Notes: a model not told the origin generated them from the letters alone. Positions 54,061 through 62,970 are shown, numbered from the stretch's first letter. The stretch is 64,000 bases of DNA from Bacillus sp. NTK071 (GCF_017303315.1 NZ_JAFKOI010000016.1:1-64000), one strand, 5' to 3'. Made by a program: numbers and translations.

Positions 54061-54333
54061 ATGAAACGGTATCAATTGATTGTAAAAGGTAAAGTTCAAG
54101 GTGTAGGATTTAGAGCCTATACCCAGCAGAAAGCAGCTCAACATGAACTGAGTGGTTACGTTATGAACCACATGGATGGATCTGTTGAGATTGAAGCTCA
54201 AGGAGAAGATTCTACTTTGGAAAGGTTTGTTTCTACTATAAAAGAAGGAAGTCCCTATTCTTCTGTAGACGAAATCAAAACACAAGAAAAAGAAGTTCAA
54301 GATAACGAGCGTTCCTTTTCCATTCGTTATTAA
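54061..54333 (+). CDS. acyP: Acylphosphatase
   Basis: A 90-residue acylphosphatase (B. subtilis YflL). It hydrolyses acyl phosphates such as carbamoyl phosphate. The phosphate-cradle sequence is VQGVGFRAYTQ with the catalytic Arg, and the catalytic Asn is in VMNHMDGSVE. Length is typical for the family. GGTTGAGGTCAT precedes the ATG. Confidence 0.93.
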   Translation: MKRYQLIVKGKVQGVGFRAYTQQKAAQHELSGYVMNHMDGSVEIEAQGEDSTLERFVSTIKEGSPYSSVDEIKTQEKEVQDNERSFSIRY

Positions 54334-54398
54334 TAGAAATTGCCAAGTAGATAGACTATAATACGATTAAATGGAGTTTTTAGCTCGGGGGTAGTAAA

Positions 54399-55187
54399 TT
54401 GACAGATACAACTTTTTTCTCACAAACGGAGACGATTAGAGCTTTAAATTGCCTTGGTGATAATATCTTCGTGTGTGACTTAAACTATCATATCGTTTGG
54501 TTTAACCAACCAGCACAAGCTTTACTAGAATCGATGTTGGGTTATCTCGGAATAGATGAGCCTAATGACCTTATAGGACGAAGTATAGATGAATTTTATA
54601 AGCACCCTTCCCATCAGAGAGGAATTTTACAACATCAACTACCTTACCAAAGCACAATTAAGCTGTTTGATCGTTTTGCAGCAAACATTGTCATCTCTGA
54701 GTACTGTGGTGAAAGTGGAGACAAAATAGGCTACATGCTGGTTTGGCGTGATGTCACTGAAGTGCAGAAAGAATTCGAAGAAAATAAGAAGCTGGTCAAT
54801 GAACTATCAAACGCTATTATTCCTACTGTTATCGATAATGCCATCCTTGTTCCTCTTATTGGAACGATGACTGATGACCGCTCGGAAAACCTTATACAGA
54901 GTGCGTTAAACTACTGTGCTACAAACAGTACTGATTACGTTCTAATCGATTTCTCAGGGCTAACTGAAATGGGGCAAAGCTCAGCACATAAACTGTGTGA
55001 AACCATGACCAAATCACTAAGCTTAATGGGCATTACTGTTGTCTATGTTGGAATTACAAAACGGATTGTACAGTGGTTTATTAACATAAATCTTGATCCT
55101 TCTATCCCTACCTTCGCTACATTTCGTCAGGGTATTAATTATGTGGTTAATCTCGAAGGATACTCTCTTGTTAAAATCGATGAATAA
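54399..55187 (+). CDS. PAS-STAS protein (RsbR/YtvA-like stressosome component)
   Basis: A 262-residue protein built like YtvA: an N-terminal PAS domain (about 12-125) without the LOV cysteine, a linker helix (TEVQKEFEENKKLVNEL), then a STAS domain (about 140-255; VLIDFSGLTEMGQSS). It may be a stressosome subunit sensing a non-light signal. Starts at TTG 54399 behind GGGGG with 7-bp spacing. Equal length and architecture to the nearby ytvA product suggest an old duplication. A terminator follows. Confidence 0.82.
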   Translation: MTDTTFFSQTETIRALNCLGDNIFVCDLNYHIVWFNQPAQALLESMLGYLGIDEPNDLIGRSIDEFYKHPSHQRGILQHQLPYQSTIKLFDRFAANIVISEYCGESGDKIGYMLVWRDVTEVQKEFEENKKLVNELSNAIIPTVIDNAILVPLIGTMTDDRSENLIQSALNYCATNSTDYVLIDFSGLTEMGQSSAHKLCETMTKSLSLMGITVVYVGITKRIVQWFININLDPSIPTFATFRQGINYVVNLEGYSLVKIDE

Positions 55188-55190
55188 ATA

Positions 55191-55220
55191 AAAAGCTGAC
55201 ACTTATATGTCAGCTTTTTT
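55191..55220 (+). terminator. Terminator of the PAS-STAS gene
   Basis: AAAAGCTGACA (55191-55201) pairs with TGTCAGCTTTT (55208-55218), followed by TT. Confidence 0.85.
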
Positions 55221-55234
55221 GATTCTTCTTTAAA

Positions 55235-55332
55235 GGCTCCTTTCATATACACTGTAGCTATAAGTGTAGTGATTGATTTGAAGTGGGTTTCTCTAAAGAA
55301 AAATCTTATAATTGCAACAATCAAAAAGAGCC
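55235..55332 (+). repeat. Inverted-repeat element, copy D (98 bp)
   Basis: GGCTCCTTTC at the left and AAAAAGAGCC at the right bound a 98-bp element, the same length as copy C. TATACACTGTAGCTATAAG at the left and TTGCAACAATC at the right match copies A and C. It lies between two convergent genes. Confidence 0.7.
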
Positions 55333-55355
55333 TTTAGAAACCAACTCATCCCCTT

Positions 55356-56660
55356 CTACATTCCCTTACTAGAGAATTGTTGAAAGACGGTATTTGTATT
55401 AATAGAGTATAGTTCTTTACCAGCTACTCGATTTAATACTCGCTTGTTTCGCTCAACGGACAGCGCAAGGTTCGTTGCACCAGTTCCATGTGAGTGGTCA
55501 AGGTTTGTAAGTGTAAACACATGATTATCACGCCTATCTTTAAAAACAAGTTGTTGGTCCATTTCTACTTTAAAACGCTTCTCATCTTCCCATTCTATTT
55601 CATCAGTAATTCGATTGAACCAATCTGGAAAGTGTGGCTTGTAACCTGTCGCAAGCACAACCTTATCTGTTTCTACTGTAAACGAATGATCCTCTTGCCA
55701 TTGTCTACAATTCAAAACATAACTCTTTCCTTTCTTCTCAATTCCATTTACTTCTGTCAAAGGTTGAATCGTGACATCAGGTTGTTCTTCAGTAGAACGA
55801 TGGTAAAGTAGATGATAAATATTTTTCAGAGTGGAAGGATCTACTCCTTTTCGAAGCGTACCAAGCGTTTCTAGTGCATTCGTTCTTTCTTCAAATGGAA
55901 GTCCATGAAAATAGCTAACATAATCTGGTGAGAACACTTCTTGTCCAAGCTTAGCTTGTTCAAGCTGGAAGAAACCTGAAGATCGAGTTAACCATCGCAA
56001 GCTATAGCCATATCGTTCTTGATCATGAAGAAAATCGTAGAATACCTCAGCAGCACTCTGTCCAGACCCAACCACTGTAACAGAATCCGATTTCTTCAGG
56101 TCTTTTTCACGATAGAGATAGTGATTTGTATGAAGAACATCTTCATTAGAATAACCTTCAAATCCATCCGGAATGTTTGGTACGCTTCCCGTTCCGAGAA
56201 CCACATGCTTCGATTTAATCACTTGAGTTTCCAATGATTTAACATCTTCAATGGATACCTCGTAGTACTTTCCTTCTTCATGGTATATAACATCTATCAC
56301 CTTCTTACCGAAGTGGCAATTAGAAAGGCTCGATGCTACCCAGCGGGTGTAAGCATTGTATTCTTTTCTTGGTATATCTAATTTATTGAAAAAGTAAAAC
56401 TGATAAAGACGATTATGTTCATGCAAGTAATTAATAAAAGTATAAGGACTTTTAGGGTCTGCAATTGTTACAAGGTCCGCTAGGAAGGGCACCTGTAAAT
56501 CAGCTCCATCAATTAACATTCCCGGGTGCCAACTAAACTCTTCCTTTTGATCGAAATAAATGGCATCTATTTCTGTTTGATCTGCTAGTGCTGCCATGCC
56601 TAAATTAAATGGTCCTATGCCTATTCCTACAAGATCATATAGTTTATTATCATTCTTCAA
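55356..56660 (-). CDS. L-lysine/L-ornithine N-monooxygenase (siderophore hydroxylase type)
   Basis: A 434-residue flavin-dependent N-hydroxylating monooxygenase. The FAD motif GIGIGPFNLG is at residues 12-21, the NADPH motif VVGSGQSAAEV near 200, and the C-terminal DATGYKPH-like motif reads LATGYKPHFP. Such enzymes make N-hydroxy-lysine or -ornithine for hydroxamate siderophores. TTG 56660 is chosen with AAAGGACGTG 6 bp upstream. No other siderophore gene or clear Fur box is nearby. Confidence 0.88.
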   Translation of the reverse strand: MKNDNKLYDLVGIGIGPFNLGMAALADQTEIDAIYFDQKEEFSWHPGMLIDGADLQVPFLADLVTIADPKSPYTFINYLHEHNRLYQFYFFNKLDIPRKEYNAYTRWVASSLSNCHFGKKVIDVIYHEEGKYYEVSIEDVKSLETQVIKSKHVVLGTGSVPNIPDGFEGYSNEDVLHTNHYLYREKDLKKSDSVTVVGSGQSAAEVFYDFLHDQERYGYSLRWLTRSSGFFQLEQAKLGQEVFSPDYVSYFHGLPFEERTNALETLGTLRKGVDPSTLKNIYHLLYHRSTEEQPDVTIQPLTEVNGIEKKGKSYVLNCRQWQEDHSFTVETDKVVLATGYKPHFPDWFNRITDEIEWEDEKRFKVEMDQQLVFKDRRDNHVFTLTNLDHSHGTGATNLALSVERNKRVLNRVAGKELYSINTNTVFQQFSSKGM

Positions 56661-56875
56661 TGTGTTCACGTCCTTTGATCTCCATTCCATGCTCTAATGA
56701 ATAGCGTAATTTAATTCAAACAGTACTATCGCATATCTTGGTTTACCCAAAAGCTACAACTTTAAATCAATAGGCTATGTTAATGAGTGGTGTTGATTTT
56801 TGACTGATTTACGCCCTGTGATGGCCAATCAATAAGATAAACACTAAAAACAACAAACTTTTAGAAGTGAACCTA

Positions 56876-56901
56876 AAACAAAAACCCGCTATTAGCGGGG
56901 G
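56876..56901 (-). terminator. Terminator of the DrrAB-like operon
   Basis: CCCCGCTAATAGCGGG hairpin followed on the minus strand by TTTTTGTTTT. Confidence 0.75.
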
Positions 56902-56908
56902 CAGAGTC

Positions 56909-57700
56909 TTAATCAGAGCTCACAGCTTTCGACGCACTTACGGCTGAGAACGAAATGGTAATCGCACATAACAGGGCTATGACTAGAAATCCTCTTACAA
57001 GTGGCCATGGTTCCCATCCATCAATAAAAACGGAACGCATTGCTTCAAATAAATAAGTTGTTGGATTAATTGTAGCAGCTATTTTAAGCCATCCTGCTTC
57101 GATTAACTCGTACGGTACAAATGTTGTACTTAGAAAGATAAGCGGGAAGAAAACAAATGTACCCGCCTGTGCAGACTGTGCATTTTTTGTTCGGAGTGCT
57201 ACTCCGACTGAGTAACCTGCAAATGCAAGTCCCCATCCGAGCGTAAGCAAAAGGACTACAATCACTCCACCAAAACCAGCAGCTACCTCTAGACCTAGAA
57301 AATAGGCAATCACTAGAATTAATATCGTTTGAATAAGAAGCTGAAGCATTCCAGCAATAATCGGCCCAAGAACAATGGCAAGCCTTGAAGATGGTGTTAA
57401 CAGAAGTCTAGAGAAATACCCATTTTCTAGATCCTTCACGAGCGCTTGTCCTGCTCCACCAGCACCACCTATTGCAGCTGAGACAATCGATACTGGGAGA
57501 ATAAACGCAAGATAATTAGCTCCTTCAAATGCCGGCAGTTGCGAGATTCCGCTTAAACCACCTTCATAGACAAACAAGAAAAAAAGACTAATGATTAAAT
57601 TGGGAATGAAGATAAGTGGGTTTCGAATGATGGTAACGATACTTCTTTTCGTAAAAACCAATGTATCAACAAGGAAGGATCCTTTTTTCTGTTCATTCAT
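56909..57700 (-). CDS. ABC-2 type exporter permease (DrrB-like)
   Basis: A 263-residue protein with six TM helices of the ABC2_membrane family (DrrB/NodJ type): NPLIFIPNLIISLFF, then GGAGGAGQALVKDLENGYFSRLLLTP and the IFLSTTFVPYELI segment. ATG 57700 lies 4 bp after the ATPase stop with the site GAGAGGGCG inside the ATPase gene. It forms the channel of an exporter with the upstream ATPase. Substrate unknown. Confidence 0.86.
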   Translation of the reverse strand: MNEQKKGSFLVDTLVFTKRSIVTIIRNPLIFIPNLIISLFFLFVYEGGLSGISQLPAFEGANYLAFILPVSIVSAAIGGAGGAGQALVKDLENGYFSRLLLTPSSRLAIVLGPIIAGMLQLLIQTILILVIAYFLGLEVAAGFGGVIVVLLLTLGWGLAFAGYSVGVALRTKNAQSAQAGTFVFFPLIFLSTTFVPYELIEAGWLKIAATINPTTYLFEAMRSVFIDGWEPWPLVRGFLVIALLCAITISFSAVSASKAVSSD

Positions 57701-57704
57701 ACGC

Positions 57705-58649
57705 TCACGCCCTCTCCTTTTGTTCATTTGTAACGTTAATAAATACATCATCAAGTGAAGGAGGCTTCACGTTAAGCGTTTTAGGTGAGAGCTGATGTTC
57801 ATCAAGCATACGAACGAGCTCAGAAAGAAGCTGAGTCCCATTTTCAGTATAGATTGTCACTTCCTCTCTTGATCGTTCCATGTTCTCGCCAACATCATTT
57901 AAGACCTCACTTGCACGTTCGGCTTCTTCTGGTTCATGAAAAACAAGCTGAATGGCATCAAATCCGAGTGTCCTTTTCAGTTCTTCTGCACTTCCAGAAG
58001 CAACAATTCTGCCCTCATTAATAATGCTAATACGATCGGCTAACTGATCAGCTTCTTCAAGGTATTGTGTGGTAAGAAAGATAGTCGTTCCTTCTTCTTT
58101 ATTCAATCGCTTAATCTCTTTCCAAATGGCTTTCCGATTAGAAGGATCGAGTCCAGTCGTAGGTTCGTCTAGAAAAAGGATCTTGGGCTTATGCACTAAC
58201 GTCAAAGCGAGATCAAGACGTCGCCTCATTCCTCCAGAATATTTTCCACAAGGTCGATCGGCTGCATCGTTTAAATCTACTAATGTGAGCAACTCACTCG
58301 CTCTCTCTTTTGCCTCTTTCTTAGTGAAACCAAAAAGTCGCGCCTGCATTTCAATTAATTCTCTTCCTGTCAAAACAGGATCTATGCCTGTTTCTTGCAA
58401 TGCAACACCAATATTCCACCTAACACGTTCTGGTTGCTCATTTACATTAACACCGCCGATTTGTATCGTACCTGAAGTTGGCTTGACAAGCGTCGTTAGA
58501 ATTTGTACTGTTGTCGATTTACCAGCACCGTTCGGACCAAGAAAGGCAAAGAATTCACCTTCAGCTACCTCAAAACTAACCCCCTGAACAGCTTTCACAT
58601 CGCCTTTATATGTTTTCACCAGATCATGTACTAATATCGATCCATCCAT
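57705..58649 (-). CDS. ABC exporter ATPase (DrrA-like)
   Basis: A 314-residue ATPase: Walker A GPNGAGKST, signature YSGGMRRR, Walker B ILFLDEPTTGLDP, switch region TTQYLEEADQ (Gln replacing His). The TTQYLEEAD variant is characteristic of DrrA-family drug exporters. A C-terminal extension of about 80 residues follows. GGAGG precedes the ATG. First gene of a two-gene operon. Confidence 0.88.
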   Translation of the reverse strand: MDGSILVHDLVKTYKGDVKAVQGVSFEVAEGEFFAFLGPNGAGKSTTVQILTTLVKPTSGTIQIGGVNVNEQPERVRWNIGVALQETGIDPVLTGRELIEMQARLFGFTKKEAKERASELLTLVDLNDAADRPCGKYSGGMRRRLDLALTLVHKPKILFLDEPTTGLDPSNRKAIWKEIKRLNKEEGTTIFLTTQYLEEADQLADRISIINEGRIVASGSAEELKRTLGFDAIQLVFHEPEEAERASEVLNDVGENMERSREEVTIYTENGTQLLSELVRMLDEHQLSPKTLNVKPPSLDDVFINVTNEQKERA

Positions 58650-58895
58650 TTTCTAACCTCCGTTGGGCGTATTGCAAGATATGATAATGAATTACATCCA
58701 CACGTTACTTAAATTCTCTTCTCATTTCATTTTATCCTTTAACAAAGTCTGCTAGGTGTATAAAAAGAAAAACCTCATCAGGTTATCAAGGTTTTACATT
58801 ACGAATCTGTTAATTTCGACTTATATTACTTCGATATTCTGTTGCGAAATGAATATGTCTTTTTCTAATATAAAATTCACTTTTTCCCTTTTCAC

Positions 58896-58922
58896 AACCA
58901 TGGAATAGATGTTACCATGGTT
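58896..58922. repeat. Inverted repeat upstream of yflJ
   Basis: AACCATGG (58896-58903) and CCATGGTT (58915-58922) are perfect inverted arms separated by 11 bp, about 60 bp before yflJ. This could be an operator. The remainder of 58650-58980 holds a weak hairpin near 58765-58795 and otherwise nothing recognised. Confidence 0.4.
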
Positions 58923-58980
58923 CACGGTTAAGGTTATAGAATAATCCTTATAGAATTTTCATTAGAGAAAGGATGGTTCG

Positions 58981-59106
58981 ATGCATTACGGAAGCAAAGG
59001 CTGGTACGTTGAACAGCTTAAGAAACATGATGTACGTTACATTGAAGGACGCAAGACTGAGAAATTCAAGAAACACGTACTTGCATCTCTTCTTGAAAAA
59101 CAATAA
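58981..59106 (+). CDS. yflJ: YflJ-like small protein (DUF2639)
   Basis: A 41-residue basic protein starting MHYGSKGWYVEQLKKHD with a charged C-terminus, matching the DUF2639/YflJ family. AAAGGATG precedes the ATG. A hairpin lies just after the stop. Unknown role. Confidence 0.78.
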   Translation: MHYGSKGWYVEQLKKHDVRYIEGRKTEKFKKHVLASLLEKQ

Positions 59107-59117
59107 GAAACTGCCAT

Positions 59118-59141
59118 TAAAGGGGGAGTGATCCCCCTTTA
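59118..59141. terminator. Terminator between yflJ and VCBS gene
   Basis: TAAAGGGGG (59118-59126) pairs with CCCCCTTTA (59133-59141) between convergent genes. Confidence 0.65.
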
Positions 59142-59151
59142 TACATAATTA

Positions 59152-59853
59152 CTATCCAAAAATACAAAGCGCTTGATACATAGGGACAAAACGGTTTTCT
59201 TTCCACTGAATAGGTGTTGAAAGAAAGCCTAGCCCATCCGCATTGTATCTCCCGATCACCCTCTGATAAATCAGTAATTCATCAACACCATCTCTTTGCA
59301 AATCAATAGGATAAACCCCTCCCGGTGGCAATACATCACCCCTAATAGGAACTTTTAATGTACCATCTTCATTATAAATCTCTGAAAGATACTCCTTCCC
59401 CTTATATAGAAGACTCACAATATAAGTTTGCTGTAAGGTTTTATTTTCTACTTTAGCCTGGTAATCATGAAGGTAGTTAACTGCGTACGAAAAGGCGTTA
59501 TAGAAACTTTCCTGATCAAATAATAATCTCAACGATTGATTCAAATAAGAATACAGAAAATCATACGTAATTCCACCACTCCCACCAGAGTTAGAGCGCA
59601 CAAGTATTTCATTCACTTTGTTCCCAGTAAATTCTCCTAGATAAAGGGTGGGATTGTACCCACTACTTCCAGGTAGAGCAAAAGATACTTCTATTCCAGT
59701 AGCACCGTTTGTTATCATTAACACCACTTGGTCAACGAAAGGTGTATCACTTCCAAATGGTTTAGTACCTGTCAATACAACAATGTCAGGAACTCCATCT
59801 CCTGTCACATCGCCTACTTTTTGATCTAATATGATTCGATCGTTCCGATTCAT
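59152..59853 (-). CDS. VCBS/FG-GAP repeat-like protein
   Basis: A 233-residue protein with FG-GAP-like calcium-loop motifs at the N-terminus (GDVTGDGVPDIVVLTG) and near the C-terminus (IDLQRDGVDELLIYQ). There is no signal peptide, so it may remain in the cytoplasm, which is unusual for this repeat type. GAGGGGG precedes ATG 59853. Close in type to proteins annotated as VCBS repeat-containing in Bacilli. Function unknown. Confidence 0.72.
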   Translation of the reverse strand: MNRNDRIILDQKVGDVTGDGVPDIVVLTGTKPFGSDTPFVDQVVLMITNGATGIEVSFALPGSSGYNPTLYLGEFTGNKVNEILVRSNSGGSGGITYDFLYSYLNQSLRLLFDQESFYNAFSYAVNYLHDYQAKVENKTLQQTYIVSLLYKGKEYLSEIYNEDGTLKVPIRGDVLPPGGVYPIDLQRDGVDELLIYQRVIGRYNADGLGFLSTPIQWKENRFVPMYQALCIFG

Positions 59854-59978
59854 CTGCATCCCCCTCACTATGTTTCATTACTAGTCTATGTTTAATAATT
59901 CAGTCCATTATCGTTGTAATGAAATGGAAAGGAAGCTAAACTGATAAAAGTGAAACTTACTGAAACGAGGGATTGCCT

Positions 59979-60920
59979 ATGAAGGCGGGAATAGATCAAG
60001 ATCAAACAATCGGTATTATATCAGGGGCTGGTGCTTATTTTCTATGGGGAATTCTCCCACTTTATTGGAAACTAGTGGCAGATGTTCCTTCTGAAGAAGT
60101 GCTCGCTCATCGAATCATCTGGTCTTTTGTATTTATGATTGCTATTCTGCTAGTACTTGGAAAGCTATCATCTTTTCAGAAAGAACTCATTTCCATACTA
60201 AGCCAACCAAAGAAACTCACTGCGATTGCGTTCGCCTCACTGTTTATTACAATCAATTGGTATGCTTTTATTTGGGCAGTCAATCACGATCATGTTATAC
60301 AAACGAGCCTCGGTTATTATATTAATCCGTTGATCAGCGTGCTGCTCGGCATCCTTTTTCTTAAAGAACGTCTCTCATTCTGGCAGATGATCTCATTCGC
60401 ACTTGCGACAATCGGTGTGCTAAACCTTGTATTTCGTTTCGGCGAAATTCCATGGGTTTCATTAGTTCTCGCTTTAAGTTTTAGTATTTACGGTTTGTTG
60501 AAAAAAACTGCCAGACTTGGCGCACTAACTGGACTTACCATTGAAACGTTGTTTATCACACCATTTGCATTGATTTACCTTATCAGTGTCCGTGATAGCG
60601 TTGGAGATGCCCTTTACGTAGAAAACACGACGATTCTCGCCCTATTACTTGGTGCAGGTATCGTTACAGCTGTGCCATTATTACTCTTCGCAACTGGCGC
60701 TAACCGAATCTCGCTTTCTATGATTGGGTTTCTCCAATACATTGCACCAACTCTAATGTTGATTCAGGGAGTGTTTCTGTATGACGAAACATTTACCTCT
60801 GCTCACTTCATTAGTTTTGTATTGATCTGGGCAGCATTGCTGATCTTCACACTTTCTCGCACAAAGATATTTCAGCGCATAGAGCCAAAAGCCTTTCAAG
60901 AAAAACATTCGTTATCTTAA
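59979..60920 (+). CDS. rarD: RarD-type EamA transporter
   Basis: A 313-residue protein with ten TM helices of the DMT superfamily, RarD branch (TIGR00688): AYFLWGILPLYWKL, NWYAFIWAVNHDHVIQTSLGYYINP and FLQYIAPTLMLIQGVFLYDE are family hallmarks. GAGGG lies 8 bp before ATG 59979. Substrate not established; RarD in pseudomonads was linked to chloramphenicol sensitivity. Confidence 0.92.
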   Translation: MKAGIDQDQTIGIISGAGAYFLWGILPLYWKLVADVPSEEVLAHRIIWSFVFMIAILLVLGKLSSFQKELISILSQPKKLTAIAFASLFITINWYAFIWAVNHDHVIQTSLGYYINPLISVLLGILFLKERLSFWQMISFALATIGVLNLVFRFGEIPWVSLVLALSFSIYGLLKKTARLGALTGLTIETLFITPFALIYLISVRDSVGDALYVENTTILALLLGAGIVTAVPLLLFATGANRISLSMIGFLQYIAPTLMLIQGVFLYDETFTSAHFISFVLIWAALLIFTLSRTKIFQRIEPKAFQEKHSLS

Positions 60921-60926
60921 TTAAGT

Positions 60927-60954
60927 AAATCCCACACGCGTGGGATTTTTTATT
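60927..60954 (+). terminator. rarD terminator
   Basis: AAATCCCAC/GTGGGATTT stem with a 4-nt loop and T-run. Confidence 0.85.
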
Positions 60955-61657
60955 TACCCACCTTTTCAAACGGCCACAAATAGGTAGTAACAGATTTTGA
61001 AAAGTGTGTTATAGTTTGATGCTCTTTGTATCTGTATCCTTGTGATAAAGTATCATGAAGAACATCAGCTTTTGCGTCTTGAAGCGGCCATCTGTCGTGA
61101 TCAATTTTCCCTTGAAGAACGCTTTCGTTTCGAACAATAAACAACCGATCTCGTTCAGTTAACCAGAAATCAAGATTCCCCTTCTTTGCTTCGTATGGAT
61201 CAGAAGTAGGTTCATACTTAATGTGATACTTCGCTTGCTTAACACCTTTATGAGTTCGAGCCGAGCTAAAGTCCACCTCAAGTCTATCCTTCCGTTTTGA
61301 CATGTCTGCTTTAAAATATGGAAGATGAAAAACATTCCTTGCAATCAATACTCCTGGCATATGACTCGCATCAAGGCTAAAGAAGTAAACGCCCTGCTTA
61401 TTTCCATATTTGACGTAAGTACGCACATTGAGTTCTAACAAACGAGAGGCGAATGGCACCGCTGGAAGTCCTCTAAATCTAATGCTGTTCATTTCAAATG
61501 GGACGATACCAATCCAGGCAAGTCCATCAAACGTATCTACTTCAAGTTCAAACGGAAGCAATGATTGTAGCCACAAAGCATCAACAGGCCAATGCAAGAA
61601 TAAGAGATCCTCCCACGTTTGCTTCATAATCCATCCCTTCCTTTTACTGCTTTCCAT
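60950..61657 (-). CDS. YqjF-like DUF2071 protein
   Basis: A 235-residue DUF2071 (YqjF/YgjF) protein: FLHWPVDALWLQSLLP at the N-terminus, LAWIGIVPFEMNSIRFRGLPAVP, then ELNVRTYVKYGNKQGVYFFSLDA. These are the diagnostic blocks of the family. GGAGGG precedes ATG 61657; the open frame runs 18 codons further. Role unknown. Convergent with rarD. Confidence 0.82.
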   Translation of the reverse strand: MESSKRKGWIMKQTWEDLLFLHWPVDALWLQSLLPFELEVDTFDGLAWIGIVPFEMNSIRFRGLPAVPFASRLLELNVRTYVKYGNKQGVYFFSLDASHMPGVLIARNVFHLPYFKADMSKRKDRLEVDFSSARTHKGVKQAKYHIKYEPTSDPYEAKKGNLDFWLTERDRLFIVRNESVLQGKIDHDRWPLQDAKADVLHDTLSQGYRYKEHQTITHFSKSVTTYLWPFEKVGK

Positions 61658-61864
61658 CCGGATCCCTCCATTTCTATCGTTAGCATATCCAAATACATAC
61701 ATTCTGTTCAATTGTAGAGACTTAACGAATGTGTGCTGTTATTCAACATCAGTCTTCTTACGTTTCCACAGCACACTATTTAAATCCATAGTGCTAAAAC
61801 TTTGATCAATTTTATTAAATTGTGGTACCGTTTAGTTGTGATTTCATCTTAGACATGCAATGAA

Positions 61865-61878
61865 TGAATGAACATTCA
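61865..61878. promoter_or_regulatory. Possible TetR-type operator before yfmJ
   Basis: TGAATG-AA-CATTCA (61865-61878) is a short inverted repeat typical of TetR-family operators, about 23 bp before the yfmJ start. No regulator gene is adjacent. Confidence 0.4.
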
Positions 61879-61900
61879 ATCATAATTGGAGGGATAGTTA

Positions 61901-62932
61901 ATGACTAAGCAAAGACAAATTCATCTAGCAAAACGCCCAGAAGGAATGCCTACAATGGAGCACTTTAACTTCGTTGAAGCTGATATTCCAACTCCTAAAG
62001 ATGGCGAAGTGCTTCTACGCACGTTATACCTTACCGTTGATCCTTACATGAGAGGACGTATGAGAGATGCCAAGTCATACGTAGCGCCTTTCCAAATTAA
62101 CGAGCCACTTAACGGTGGAGTAGTAGCAGAAGTAACAGAATCGAAGTCTTCACAATTTAACCAGGGTGATATCGTAATTGGACACCTGAGCTGGGAAGAG
62201 TACTCTGTAGCTAATGAGAAACACCTTCGCAAGATTGATCCAAATGTAGCTCCTATTACTACACACCTTGGTATTCTTGGAATGCCTGGACAAACAGCAT
62301 ACTTCGGCTTACTTGATATTGGTCAACCGAAAGAAGGAGAAACAGTTGTTGTTTCAGGTGCTGCTGGTGCTGTTGGCTCAGTCGTCGGGCAGATTGCTAA
62401 AATCAAAGGGTGCCGTGTCGTAGGAATTGCTGGTTCAGATGACAAAATCGACTATATTAAAAATGAACTTGGCTTTGATGAAGGCATTAACTACAAGACT
62501 CAAGACGTTTATAAAGCACTAAAAGATGCTTGTCCAAATGGCATTGATGTGTACTATGAAAATGTTGGTGGAGAAATTGGTGATGCAGCGATTAGCTTAC
62601 TAAATAAATTTGCACGTATCCCTGTATGTGGTGCAATTTCTTCTTATAATAAGAAAGAAGCCGACATTGGCCCACGCGTTCAAGGTAAATTAATTCAAAC
62701 AAGCTCTCTAATGAAAGGATTTGTTGTTGGAGACTATTCTGACCGCTTTAATGAAGGCGCTGAGCAGCTCGGTAAGTGGCTACAAGAAGGTAAATTGAAA
62801 TACGAAGAAACAATTGTCGAAGGGTTTGAGAACGTTCCTGATGCATTCCTTGGCCTCTTCGAAGGGACAAATGTTGGGAAACAGCTAGTTAAAGTAGCAG
62901 ATCCTGAATACGCAACGCTTCCAAATCGTTAA
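61901..62932 (+). CDS. yfmJ: NADP-dependent oxidoreductase (YfmJ, MDR family)
   Basis: A 343-residue zinc-independent medium-chain reductase of the leukotriene B4 dehydrogenase/curcumin reductase group. MRGRMRDAKSY marks the family near residue 50, GMPGQTAYFGLLDIG precedes the cofactor motif VSGAAGAVGSVVGQIAK, and YYENVGGEIGD follows. It reduces alpha,beta-unsaturated carbonyls with NADPH. GGAGGG precedes the ATG. A short inverted repeat suggests TetR-type control. Confidence 0.9.
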   Translation: MTKQRQIHLAKRPEGMPTMEHFNFVEADIPTPKDGEVLLRTLYLTVDPYMRGRMRDAKSYVAPFQINEPLNGGVVAEVTESKSSQFNQGDIVIGHLSWEEYSVANEKHLRKIDPNVAPITTHLGILGMPGQTAYFGLLDIGQPKEGETVVVSGAAGAVGSVVGQIAKIKGCRVVGIAGSDDKIDYIKNELGFDEGINYKTQDVYKALKDACPNGIDVYYENVGGEIGDAAISLLNKFARIPVCGAISSYNKKEADIGPRVQGKLIQTSSLMKGFVVGDYSDRFNEGAEQLGKWLQEGKLKYEETIVEGFENVPDAFLGLFEGTNVGKQLVKVADPEYATLPNR

Positions 62933-62940
62933 TAGTACTT

Positions 62941-62970
62941 ACCCGCTCCACAATGGAGCGGGTATTTTTT
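62941..62970 (+). terminator. yfmJ terminator
   Basis: ACCCGCTCCA (62941-62950) pairs with TGGAGCGGGT (62954-62963), followed by ATTTTTT. Confidence 0.9.

Noticed and set aside
58069-58587. A 172-codon plus-strand frame inside the DrrA-like ATPase gene
   Set aside because: It is a reverse-frame shadow of well-conserved ATPase motifs with no start signal.
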